Source: Miscanthus floridulus
Lineage: Eukaryota; Streptophyta; Magnoliopsida; Poales; Poaceae
Reading direction: 5' to 3'
DNA length: 64,000 bases
Assembly: GCF_019320115.1 (NCBI RefSeq)
Contig: NC_089584.1
Coordinates: 60,961,633-61,025,632 of the forward strand
Shown piece after piece: positions 34,305-46,323 of the stretch. How positions within the stretch are numbered: the stretch's first letter is position 1; every line of letters begins with the position of its first letter. A program made the translations under genes and the position numbers. A model generated the notes under the pieces. It was not told the origin of the DNA, did no database searches, and saw only the letters and a program-made list of their open reading frames with translations.

Positions 34305-35694
34305 TGATAATAACAAACTAAAACCGAAGAATCCATAAAATCATCTATACTTTGACAGGCTTTCCGAAAGACATGCTATACATGAAGGCTTAGATGAATC
34401 GGCTGAAATAGCCCATTCAGGTGAAAAGGGACTACATCGTGTGAACAATCAACTATTTCATATGGACAAACCTATGGACTCATTAGACTTAACCTACTAT
34501 CTCTAATAGTGGGGTTCGACTGGATCGATGCAGCCGTGATAAAGACAACAAATCAAACCCTTAAAGTACACAGATCTATTCACACTTAACAGAATCATGG
34601 ACACACACTGTAGGCATTAAAGCATAGGCGATCAGCTATTTGGCCGATGTAGGCATAGCAAACAGCTAAGGTCATGCTTAATCGAGAACAGATCTACTAA
34701 CTAGCATCCTCCAAATCTACAGTGCCATCAGTGGGGATCGACTAGATCATTACAGCCATAATAGCGAACTATAGACCAGATTTAACTAACCAGCAAACCT
34801 CTTCAAGATCATACATGCCTTAATCGCGTACTATGCATAATCAGGATCGAAGTAGAACAACCGATGAAATGTAACCCGTCGCTTAGAGTAAGAAACATCG
34901 TGTTGTAATAAAGCAAATGATGGACTGAAAGGATATAAGGCCGATCTAACTCGATCTTGATCGAGCAGATTGATGTTGCTGCAAACTAATAACAATGAAA
35001 ACATCAACAAGATTGGTCACTTAATGAATCTACCCGAAGGACGCCACCCTTAGATAGAGCCGATAACTTGACCTTAATCTAGTTTGAGCAGTGGAGGTCG
35101 ACCAGATCAATGCAGCCATACTTAAACTTGACAAGAGTCGATAACTAGCTTATACTAGAGTTCATAGTGGAGGTCGACCGGATCGATGTAGCCATACAAA
35201 CCAAAGTATAAGCCATGATAGTACTTACTGACAAATCGGAGGTCAGCCAGACCGATGCAGCCTTGCTTGCTAAAGAACTCATTGAGATCTACTCTACTCC
35301 AAGTCCTAAGGGTTGGCCGGAGCTGAAAAAAGGTAAATTATATTTGATTGATTGGATGTCTTTTTATAATAGCCAGGGTCTAATATTTATACCTAGAGCC
35401 TAAATATGAATCCTATTCAAGTACAACTCATTACAATCTTTGGTATAAAAGACAATATTCCTATCTTAAGATAACTTGGACCCTAATCTTTCCCTTTTTG
35501 TAGAGTCCAATATGTATTTCGCGACGCCAACCGTAGCTCATTATCATTATCTGCTGACGTCATTCAAAGAGAGCCGATTCTAGTATTGCTTCTAAATCAG
35601 CTGATATCAATCCTTATGCAATCGATTCCTTGATCGACACAATTTTGGAAGCTTTGAGTTCCCGTGTTCTTCTTCCCAAATTTTGGTGTAAACA
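34305..35694 (-). repeat. Element C 3' LTR (left copy, truncated)
   Basis: 1390 bp matching 62013-63402 without net length change. It ends TTGGTGTAAACA, abutting the PPT (35695-35712). The partner LTR has about 520 bp more at its inner end, missing here. Five scattered copies of a motif like GTGGAGGTCGACCGGATCGA occur at about 34512, 34731, 35091, 35163 and 35230. Confidence 0.85.
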
Positions 35695-35712
35695 CATGCC
35701 CCCCAATTTTGG
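35695..35712 (-). other. Element C polypurine tract
   Basis: Minus-strand CCAAAATTGGGGGGCATG directly upstream of the 3' LTR start TGTTTACACC, near-identical to the tract in A and B. Confidence 0.8.
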
Positions 35713-35998
35713 GATAAAAATGATTTTATTCCAAAATTTCTATTTATCTGTTTACCACGATGCAACTATTTTGTTCTGAGATATACGCATGACTCCTAAC
35801 TTCCCAGCCCGAGTTTTATGTAATATCCTAATAGTATCTTTTCCAATTCACTTGGCCCGTTTGCTTTCCCCTTCTTTCTCGAGCAAATCCTAACAGCCGC
35901 CATCACCATCACCAAAGCCTCAACCCTAGCAAATCTTGTGCCCCATTAAGTTTTTTATTTGAGTGATCTTCCTCAGATTCAAATCCATTTCGGCTGTA

Positions 35999-38900
35999 AT
36001 GGCGACTAGTGACCACGTCCCTAAGGTATGCTTCCAAGTTTCCATCTTCCAAGTACCGGTCGCTACCCTATATTTCCTTTCTTCTCAAATTTATTTCATC
36101 CGATTTCTTGGAAATGAGGAACAAAATCTTGATTTCATTGACTAGTGTTCCCATGTCTATTTTCTGGGGCCTATGGGTGACCCTGATCCATCTAATTTTA
36201 TTTGTCAAGAAACCAACCAAATTCCTTTCAAACAATTTGTAGTGGATTCGTCTTCCTGGAACACCAAGACTCCCTTTAGAAACTGGCCCAAAATGCCTAA
36301 GAGATGAAGAAATTAGTTTTGAGGGTGTCTAAGAAAAAGGGTGGAGATTGGGAGCTTTATGATCTGAATCAATGCTTGACACTTTCATTGTCTAGAATGG
36401 AGAGGAATGATCCACTCCTGATCTCTGCATCTTATTTCTGGTCCAACACCCTAAATGCCTTTGTTTTTGGCCATGGCCTAATGACTATCACTTTGGCCGA
36501 TGTTTATATGCTGACCGGCCTCAGAATAATAGGATTGATGCAGCCTTATGACTTCTTAAGTGCTAGATTCAAGAAATTAGCCAAGATATCAGATTGCACA
36601 GGATGGGCTAGGTACATTCAGATCCACATCGTAGACAAATCAACCATTAGCGAAAAAGAATTTGTGGCCTTACTAAACATGTGGTTAGAAAGATTTATCT
36701 TCTGTGGGTCATCTTGTGGTCCGACTTACAATCACAAACTCATGGCAGAGCATCTAGCAGTAGGCAAGGATATCCCTCTTAGAAAGTATCTATTAGGAGC
36801 TACTTATCATCTGATGCACTAGGTAGCCACCTAATTACTAAAGAATGAACTAGTGCATACTATCAGTGGCCCTTGGTGGTTGATACAACTATGGCTCAAC
36901 CTATATATGCACAAGATTGTAAGGCCTGATCTCAAAACCTGAGTTTCCCTTCCTCCAAGTTTGATGAGGAATATAGAGGTGAAGAAGGAAGAACCCATCA
37001 GTGCATGAGCTATGGTGAGGTTGCATCAGGCATAACAATCAATATCGATGTTGGCCATCTCTTCAAAAAGTTTTATAGAGGGTTTGATGCAAATATCCTA
37101 TCTTGGCTAGCACACGATGAGGATGAGAACAATGAGCTAATCTTCCCATTTAAATTTTGATTTGAATTAGGCTGTTCGGATGAGATGGAGGCTACAATCT
37201 TTAACTCCTTCATCAAGCCCTGCGTTCTTCCAACCAAATTTCATCATGGTCATGGCAAAATGGCTACAAGCTCCTTTCTTCCAGGCAACCTTCCAACTTA
37301 TGAGTTTTACAACCCTTCTTTTGTAGCTCATCAGTTTAGTCTTGGTCAATTACCTCCTCAACTGTTCTTCAAGGATATACTGAGGCCAAGAGAAGGTATC
37401 AGTGAAGTAATGGAAACTTCTAGAGTTTTTCAACTAGGATCAAATCTCCCTTCTCTTTACTTGCATGACTAGGCAAGAGTCAACTTCGCTTCCATCCTTT
37501 TTGACTCTTGGTGGCAAGAATGACACTCCCATCTCTTCTATGGGCTGGCCCACCCTAGATGCATAGCCCTAGATGGAGAGTTTGCTTCTGACAGTGAGGT
37601 AATTTACTATTCTTTTTCAAAACAATTATTCGATGACCTCCCCTACCAACTATTCTAACAAACCTTTTTTAGGACATTGAGTTCAATCCCCCGAGCTTGG
37701 ACAGGAAAGGGCACCCCATAAATTATCAGCAACCATGCCTAGTTTCAAGAATAGGATCAGTTGTGCCTCCATTGAAGAAGCTAATGAAAACTGACGCTAC
37801 CCCTGCAATCGTAACGTATCAATCTTCAAAGCACAAGGTAGCTCAAGGGACGACCTAGAAAACCGTTATTGGGAAAAGACTCCATAGAACGAGACCATCA
37901 ACTACTCATGTAAACAATTCATCTTTTCCTCAAAATGATATTCAACTTCTGATCCCCTTTCTTCACAGTTATCAACCATTGCATCCCAATCGGTTCTGGG
38001 TGCGGAGTTGTTGTCCTAGGCATTTAATTCAGCATTGACTAAACCTTCATCGGCCAATCCCCAAGAGGAGCCAATTTTGGTTGAACCAACCGACGCTCCT
38101 AGGATTGTAGAAGATGAGGATCCTTCCATTTCAATCCCCGACGTTGCCAAGGTATCTCCTTAAAGTTCTTGATTCTTATTTAATTTCACCCTTCATCTGA
38201 TCATTTATTATGTCAGATACCCTTTGAGGGAACACCCATGTAGGAGCAGGAGTTTGATAGTCTACTTATTGAAAATGATCCTGTTGTTGTTGACACCCAG
38301 ATTGTTGATTCCACAATTCAGCACACAACTGATGGTAAGAAAATCATATATCCATTTTATCCTTCTGCAATAATTATGAACTAAAGATCTTCCTTGATAT
38401 TTGTAGATACCAATGTTGTGAACTTAGAGCCGATTCAACTAGATATCATTAGTGCATCATCAGTTGTTCCTCCTCTTTAGATAGAGGCTATCACAAAAAG
38501 GGTACTATATCCACTTCACCGTTCATTTTGTTAAAACTGATCCAAACCTCATAATCAAGATTTTCTTATACATAGGCACTCAATCTTCTAGCTCTGAGCT
38601 ACTCTTTTAATCTTGAGGAGTATCTAGATGAAGATGAAATCAGCTCGTCAGCCACCTCCTCTAAGGAAGCTTTGTCAGAAGAGACCAAAAATCAGCTAAG
38701 GGATATATTGCCAATGTTTGAGAAGAATATAGTCGATTTGGTCCAAGACACTAATTCAATGCAGAGAGTCTTCTTGGCTATTAAAGGTAATCCATCCCTA
38801 GTTCTCTCTAGAATTTTGTCACCTTTATCCATTATTGAAGATCAGGCCCTAAAGGTGAAAAAGGCTCAGATGAATCTATCTGACCGTGAAGCTTTATTGG

Positions 38901-39264
38901 CCAAGAGGAACTCCAACAGGCAAGTGGCTAAAGAGCTGACATAGTTGATTGATGATTTGAAAAACTCCTCCCTCAGGATCGACCCAGAGTTGTCCCAATT
39001 GGAAATCAAGTGTGCAGAACTTGAGAAGGAACTAGAGAACATGAAGGCTGCCATTGATCGCCATAAGTCCAACCTAGCTCAAATACCCGATGCCATCAAG
39101 CAAAAGAAACAAAAACTGCTAGCCAAAGTCAGAGAAGGCAGGGCCATCCATAGTAGCCTCGAGGACATTCCTAGATCAGTCGAAGAAGACAAACAACAAA
39201 TCACAGAAGTTCATGCTATCCAGCTAGAAGTATTAAAAGCAATCCAGGATGTTCTAGACTTTTG
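35999..39264 (+). pseudogene. Antisense PMD-like gene of element C
   Basis: Diverged relative of the genes in A and B, in the same antisense position. Exon 1 is MATSDHVPK then GTATGC (36026). The first acceptor has lost its AG (TTCTTG before 36111). The PMD region is at 36304-36822 (ISASYFWSNTLNAFVFGHGL, TLADVYMLTGL, LLNMWLERFIFCGSSCGPTY). It continues at 37185-37598 (YEFYNPSFVAHQFSLGQLPP), then a donor (GAG then GTAATT, 37599). The last exon carries a coiled coil (38672-39264; EIKCAELEKELENMKAAIDR). A frameshift near 36170 and several stops disable it. Confidence 0.75.
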
Positions 39265-39679
39265 ATCTATATATCAACGTGTATCTGGTGTAGAATCAAT
39301 GATAACCATACTTTTTATCGCCTCATTGTATTTCTTGTTTTTGGCTAAAGAGCCAATTTGAAAATAACCAATTCTAGACTTCCAACCTTAACCCAATTAA
39401 GTCTAAAAACATGACCTTTATTAAGAGAACCCCTTAATCTTTTGTCCTTAGTCACCCAGCGCCGTATTCTCTTCGGCATTAGTGAGGTGGCGCTTTGCCC
39501 TCTATTAATTGTGGTTGCCTTTTGCACGTCCCAAGGCATCCACCTCCTCACTCTATGGCTTCAAATACTACCCGAGGGCTCCATCCTCAAACACATCTAC
39601 ACTCACAACCGCTCCTGTTCCTTTGCTCTTCTCCACCCTCGCAAACTCTATAGCATCCTTTTCCCCTTCTTGTAGATTC

Positions 39680-40527
39680 AATGGCCAGTGAGGATAGCTA
39701 AGGCAAGTGTGCAACAGAGGAGATTTCGAAGGAGAATATGCTAGTGAATCAGCGCCTTCAACGCATGAGGTGAGATCGGCATCTTCTATTCATGACAATG
39801 AACTATTCTGACTTGTCTATAGGTTCATTTTGAATGACAGTCTTCATCCTCTTCCAAGGGCCAGTGAGCCCTCTGATGCTGCATCTTCTGCACCAGCCTC
39901 ATCATCGATTCCTCTAACTCGTACAATGGTGACAACGCCCGGTGTTTCCTCTGAGAGTGGAGGGCAGCCCAAGACTGTTATTCTAAGGCAACTCAGGAAA
40001 ACAGTTAGCTTGAGATCCACCTCGAGGTTTCTCATGCCACCCTTCACGCCACCAAAGAAGAGGCCAGTGCCGCTCAGGCATGGCTGGCCGAGTCCGACGC
40101 CATGGCGGCAGGTAAAATGAATTCTAGGAATGCTCTTATTCTAATTTCCATTATCTTTAAATTGATAGCTCTCCTGTTTCTGTGATCGCCAGCCCTGACG
40201 GTGCTATTGGAGTCCCTCCAACTAGCGATGAACGTGGCCATGGATGCTGTCAATGCTTGGGCCCCCCTCATCAACGCTTGCCTCCATGACATTCTGGCCC
40301 GTGTTCAGGAGATCACCCTCCATGGTTTCTATCATGGCGCATTAGTGGCGCTGGCCGCAGCACTGGTCTAGACTGAGCACAAACTCCACACCATGGAGAC
40401 CGGCTTCTCGATGGGTGATGGCCTCGAGGAGCATGGGGATTTGATCAAAGAGTTTGTCATCGCAGTGGAGGCCATTGTGGACATCACATCCGCTCAGGAT
40501 GTTTTGAACAAGGTCTTCGATTAGTTT
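39680..40527 (+). pseudogene. Second plus-strand module of element C: Transposase_28-type protein C-terminus
   Basis: Starts around ATG 39680 (MASEDS) and looks spliced (donor about 39770, acceptor about 39821; donor about 40112, acceptor about 40192). The last part reads LESLQLAMNVAMDAVNAWAP, then ARVQEITLHGFYHGALVALA, and ends with EAIVDITSAQDVLNKVFD. This resembles the C-terminus of grass Transposase_28-type proteins, as in element F. It sits where RT to integrase of C should be. Confidence 0.55.
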
Positions 40528-40859
40528 GCATTTAGGGCAAACTAATGAATACAATCTTCTACTCTTCCATGACTGTGTCTTAGTGCAATGTCCTTGTATA
40601 TGTCATGATTGTCTTTGTTTTCGCTTTTGCTCTATAAGCGATACATATCATATCGGCTTTTACATCTTTAGGTTTATTTTTTGAACTAGAGGTGATATCC
40701 TTTTGGTATCAGCTATTAGAGCTGATGACTGAACCTATCAATTGTCAAGCATTGAACTTAAATGTTGAGATAATACTCCTTCAATCATTTTCCACTGATC
40801 GCTTCTTGATAGGTTGCATCAGAACTCTTTAGATCAAAATTTAAACAATTGATTAACCT

Positions 40860-41649
40860 AGGCCAAGCATCTAATTAAGTAAAACAATCTTTGAACTTCC
40901 TTTAACAAATCCATCAACTCTAGCTTGTACTCAGGATTCAACATAGCATTCACATACATCGGCCTAGTCCTATGTCTAGGACCAATGTCTATCTCCCTTA
41001 ATCCACCAGCCGACTCGAAGCCATGATTATCCATCAAAACAAACTCTCAAAGTCGATTGCTTGGATTAGCTATTGGCATTCAAAGCCTTCTAGCTCCTAG
41101 TATACTAGATTGGCTATTGCGATACTCATAGATTCATTAGTGTGAACCAGCTCGACATCATCTCCATGCTATTGAATCAAACACTGATGCATGGTTGATG
41201 GCACATAGCAGTTTGCATGAATCCAATCAAGACCAAGGAGTAAACTGTATGAACCTTTTCCATCGATGATGAAGAATGTGGTGAGCAGAGTCTTACTCCT
41301 AATTATTAGTTCGACGTTCATTGCCCCCTGGGTCTTAGATGCATTACCCCCAAAATCCTTAAGCATCATGTCGGTCTCAATCAAATCTCCTAGTCCCTTG
41401 GCAAGTTTACGAAAAGTGGTGTAAGGCATAAGATTGATAGAAGCACCTCCATCCACCAACATCTTATTCATTGGCTTCCCATCAACAAAACTTTTTACAT
41501 ATATAGCCTTTAAGTGCCGATGCTTGACTAGCTTATCGAATATAGCCTGCTGTATAACTGTTAACTTGGCAACTATTTTCTCATACTTTGATTCATCAAA
41601 ATTTGAATAGACCTCTTGATCTGCTGGAGCTCTGACTTCTAATGGCAAC
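40860..41649 (-). pseudogene. Element C end of gag-protease and start of pol
   Basis: Protease on the minus strand at 41649-41169: NKMLVDGGASINLMPYTTF, then LLLGLDWIHANCYVPSTMHQ. The frame continues, with stops, to TGA at 41034-41036. This overlaps ATG 41032-41034 by one base. The pol start reads MDNHGFESAGGLREIDIG and then LMDLLKE, matching A and B. Similarity ends at about 40860, so everything from RT on is deleted. Element B inserted at 41649/41650. Confidence 0.75.
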
Positions 41650-42416
41650 TGTTGATGCAAAAGTGGATCTACAAACACAAAGGGCTAATACCCGAATCGA
41701 TATCCAAAGCGTGCCAGTCGATTTGACCTGTTAATCGACAAGGATGAAGATACAAGCACTTTGGTCCTGACAACAGTGATACGCCCGGAAGTCACAGCCA
41801 AGAGGTACTCACACGGAACTCGAGAATCGCCGAAGGTCGCACTGAAGCTATGCAACTCGCCGAATCAGTGAGAACTCATAAAAAGGAAAAATATGCAAAT
41901 TGATGAAGTCGCCGAAAAGTAAGTAGATGCAAATAGGAGTAAAAATTGGTTTTGATATTGATTGATTCATTATTACATTGCCCCTCAATCTATATTTATA
42001 CCCTGATCTAAAGAGGCATAACCAAATACAACTAGGACACCAAGTCCATATCTAAGGAAACACGTGACTCTTACATGAATCATACTCTAACAAATATAGA
42101 AAAGGAAATCAACTCCTATCTATTTCCCTGTCCGCCTCAATTACGATGGAAATCTCACTGACCTCCTTTCCATCGGCATACTTCCTGTTTCATCAGCAGT
42201 AGTCTTCAAGCCTTCCTTCATCGGCATCGATAATAACATCTCCAACCTTATCGGCAACGCCCGAGCCTAAATCAACCTTTCCATCGATCACCACCATTCA
42301 TCAGCAACCATCTTTTACAAGCTGATTCTCATCGGCTATCAGCGTATACAGTAACTTTCCTCCTGCCGATTAGCCCACTCTGATCATTTTGACACGTGCA
42401 AAAAATGGTGTCAACA
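41650..42416 (-). repeat. Element B 3' LTR (767 bp)
   Basis: On the plus strand it begins TGTTGATGCAAAAG and ends GGTGTCAACA. The PPT follows at 42417-42434 (minus-strand CCAAAATTGGGGGGCATG). The U3 repeat is reduced to about one unit compared with three in A. Confidence 0.95.
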
Positions 42417-42846
42417 CATGCCCCCCAATTTTGGAGTATAAAACTATTAATGCTTTGAAATTTACTCCAGATAACGTTTGCCTTCACCCAATTACCGTAA
42501 CTCATCCTTCAAGCTAAAACTTGATCTATTATCAAATCTAATCAAATCTAATCCTGATTCATGCACCTTAGTAAATATCGCACAATTGCCAATCACTCTT
42601 GCCCTGATTATGGTTAAGATACCGAAACAATAATCCATCGGCAAGATCCTAACATAATAATGTCGCCATTTTTAGAATTAAAATATCCTATATCGAGATC
42701 TCTTCCAAGTCATAATTACTTGCCATTAAATCATCTGTACAATCCCTTGATTATCGTGCAAACAGTTACCATATCCATCTGAACCACCTCGACCTACATG
42801 CGCGTGGCATAGAGATAAGTCCAGAATACCCCTACTCCAAGCGGCT

Positions 42847-42854
42847 TATAAATA
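42847..42854 (+). promoter_or_regulatory. TATA box for the antisense PMD gene of B
   Basis: GGCTTATAAATAGATT, about 164 bp upstream of ATG 43018 and identical in core and spacing to element A. Confidence 0.65.
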
Positions 42855-43017
42855 GATTTCTCTGGAACGCTCGTCTTCTACCCTCAGACTCCAATCTTTG
42901 ACATTCTCTCTTTCTGGCGGCGACTCCGACGAACAACTGCGCGACCTCAACCAACAAGAACTTTTCTCCAGCGTCAACCTCGAGTCTCTGGCTCGTGCCC
43001 CCATCTACCTCAAGATA

Positions 43018-46000
43018 ATGGCAATCAACTTCGATGTCCCTGCGGTTCGTTCCTCTTCCGTTACCTTTTACCTCGATTCCTCTGGTCTTTGCGAGTTCAT
43101 ACAGTTGGTAATTTTCCTCTTTTCTTTTGTTCTTCGGATCCTCTAAACTTAGGAACTGTGCAACAAATTAGTTATTCCAACTGATCAGCCACATGTCCAA
43201 TGCCTAGGACCAATGGGCAACCCAGATCCAACTGATTTGATTAATGCAGAGGTTAACAGAATCCCTTTTAGAGCCCAAAATTTCTCTCTGAATTTATGGA
43301 AAGATACATTCCGATCTTGGCCCAAAACCACCAAAGGGTGGAAAGATTGGTACTTAAGGGTCAATAGGTCGATGCAAGTACACTGGGCAGAACAGAAGCT
43401 AGACCAATGCATTAGGCTATCCATTGCCGATATGCAAAAGAATGAGTCAATGATGATTGCAGCTGCTTACTTCTGGTCAGACACAACAAACACTTTTATG
43501 TTTGGACATGGCCTAGATACTCCCACACTTGCCGATGTCCACATGCTCACTGGCTTGGACATTTCAACTACCGATGAAGGCTCCATCTATGGTAGAAAAT
43601 CTAAATATAGGGTGAATACCCGTAACATCAGCGGTTGGACGGGATACATTCAAGAATGCCAGAGAACCGGGACAGTTAACCAGAGGGAACATGCCACATT
43701 CTTGAATATGTGGCTAGAAAAATTTATCTTCTGTGGTCGATCAGTAGGACCAACCAACACCTTCCTCCCCGTGGCTGAACTCTTGGCTAATGGTGTAAGG
43801 TTCCCTCTTGGCCGATACCTTCTGAGCTCCACTTATCATCTTCTTCATCAAGTGTCTCAGAAACTTTTGCTTGGCGAACCCATCGGCAACTTAGGAGGCC
43901 CGTGGTGGTTTATCAACATGTGGCTGAATGCCCATATGCACAAACATTTGCAATGGGACTTCTTTGCCCAACAATTCCTACGAGAAATTGCTGAAGACCA
44001 CGTGCTTGGGGATGAGGAATCGGCAACACGCTCACCCCTCAATTTTGGTGAAGCCATAATTGTCCTCCCTGGAACAGAGGCCAATGAAGACCAGATCGGC
44101 AGATTCTTCCAAAGCTTCTACAATGGTCTTTCTCGTGATCATAGGGCCTGGGTACCTTATATTGACGAAGAAAATAGATTCCCCCTTCTTTTCAACTTTA
44201 CCGATGACACTCTGAATCAGGATAATGAACTCATGATGGCCATCATTACTCCCAGGGCAATCCTAGTAAACACATTCGGTAGCGGGAAAAACACCAATAT
44301 CACATATGAATTTTACAACCCATCGGCAGTATCCCATCAATTGGCTTTTGGGCAACTGCCAATTAAACTTTGTTTTGCCGATGTGATCAAACCTAGAGAA
44401 ACAATCACCTGCGGAATAGATTGGAGCAGGGTAGTGCGACTCTCCCCCGATGCCGATACTATAGATGTTGATATATCCGTCTGGACGCCAGTATCTTTCA
44501 TCACCGAATCATATAAGTAATGGTGGCGAGAGTGGAGGGAACAACTATTTGCAACATCTGCTCACACATATCGGCACATGATCGACCCTGAATACGCCAT
44601 TCCCGATGACGCAGTAAGTTTCTTTTAACTCCCTTCTGCTTTTTCCTTTCATATATTGGTAACTAACTTTCTTGTGACAGGTTAACAACCCAGCACCATC
44701 TATGAGCAAAAGTGGAAAACCCTTCGATCTTCGGCCTGTTTCCCCGATATCACCGATCGGCTACAACGCCCCCACCTTAGCTGCTTTGACTCACTAGAAG
44801 ACCTGTGCCAAGACCATCACCTCCAAGTCCAAATTGGCTACAGCTAGGGCCACTCCATTAGCTGCTGCTACAACCTTGATCAAGGCATTCAAGGTAACAA
44901 CCCTGTTTATTTCTACTCATGCCGATCACAAACTGTATTAACATTAATCATCAGGGTGTAAGAGCCACTGCTGGATCATCATCGGCAATTCCTCCGACAT
45001 CAAGCACCACTACTTCTGACAAACCTTTAGAGGTATTCCTTTGATTTTACATTTTATCTGTTAAATATCATACCTTACACTTGTTTTGCAGCAACAAATG
45101 GGTACATCGGCAAGCGTACCAGATGTCCAAGCTCCGCAACCAACAAGTGCCGATGCCCCCTAGCCAACCATTGCTGAGGCCCAAGCAAAGCGCAAAGCCT
45201 TAACAGATGTCGAGGCACAGCAAAAACGACAGAAGTCCATGCCGATCCCCACATCTGCCCCAATGTCTGCAATCTGGCCTGAATTAGTCGATGCAACTGA
45301 GCAAGCAGTTAATCCTCCTGTACAGGACATACCATCGGTCATCATACCCCAAGAGCCAACCATCGATGAGGCCACAGAGGATATCCCATCGGCAAGCTCA
45401 GTCGATCCTCCACATGGCATACTCCAGGCTGCTTCCTCCAGCCAAGTACAGGAAATTGCCTTGAAACAGGTAAGTCGATTGACCTAGTTGATTTATAATA
45501 TTCATACTTATCCTTAACTGACCTCTTTTTCTTTTTCTCAGGAACAAGACTCCCCAAACAGCCTATTTTCCTTTGCCATCGACGTTTCTGATGATGATGG
45601 AGAGGAAACAAGTTCTTCCCTTGCAGTGGGAACAATATCGGCAGAAATTAAGTCCAAGTTGGAAGCTCTCCTGAACTTGTTACAGCAGGATACCGCCCAA
45701 CTGGTAGATGACTCGAACCCCGCAAAGGCAATTTTCAAAACAATCCGTGGCTAGGTCCCTACCGATGTTGAAGAAGTACTCTTCCCAGCAGCCCATTTAG
45801 AAAGCCGTCAACTGCAATATCAACGGGCTGCTCAACGTATTGCCGATAGAGCAGCTCAGGCTCAACTCAAAGAAGAAATGCTACAATTGAAACAGATTGC
45901 CGATGAGAAGCACAAGGGCATCGGCAACTTGCAAACTTCGGGCGCTGAACTTAAGCAGAAAATCTTAGACTTATCGGCAAAGAAGATGGCTCTATTGGCT

Positions 46001-46237
46001 GAATTGAAAGAAGTTGAGGCAGCATTAACTCATGCCCAACAAGAAGAAAGCCGGCTACCCAATGCCATCAAAGCCCTTCAGCAAGAAAGAGACATCCAGG
46101 CTCGCAAAGCCTTGGCCATGAAGAAAAAACTCAAGCCTGTGGAGGGTGCTGCCGATGAAGACATCAAAGAAATGAAGGAAGCCGACCAGATTCGCCTACA
46201 TGCGATATTGGCTATCGAATCCTTGTTAAACTTGTAA
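43018..46237 (+). pseudogene. Antisense six-exon plant-mobile-domain (PMD) gene of element B
   Basis: Exons: 43018-43044, 43153-44613, 44681-44893, 44955-45032, 45092-45469, 45542-46237. Introns are 108, 67, 61, 59 and 72 bp with GT-AG ends (the second donor is GTAAGT). All junctions are phase 0, and coding length is 9+487+71+26+126+231 codons. Exon 2 holds the PMD (residues about 30-400: IAAAYFWSDTTNTFMFGHGL, then TLADVHMLTGL and LNMWLEKFIFCGRSVGPT). Exon 6 holds a coiled coil ending AILAIESLLNL. Stops at 44518, 44798, 45168 and 45752 all read Gln in A, each a C-to-T change. It probably made a nuclear protein, by analogy with plant PMD proteins. Confidence 0.88.
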
Positions 46238-46323
46238 ATCTTGTCTATTGCTTTGGCACTTTATGAGACATTGACATCCTTGTATAATTCTAGCCGATAG
46301 GACTGTTATCGGCACTTGTACTT
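46238..46323. other. 86-nt gap between convergent PMD gene and pol of element B
   Basis: Counterpart of 17990-18074. It contains two GCCGAT/ATCGGC motifs around 46292-46314. Confidence 0.7.

Noticed and set aside
33727..34336. Plus- and minus-strand frames near the CT-rich repeat as a gene
   Set aside because: Low complexity, no domain and no splice-consistent structure; context is LTR-like.
34305..35694. A complete 1390-bp LTR for element C
   Set aside because: TG...CA ends and equal lengths of the aligned parts suggested this, but the PBS lies 520 bp further in at the right end and no TSD fits, so the left LTR is read as truncated.
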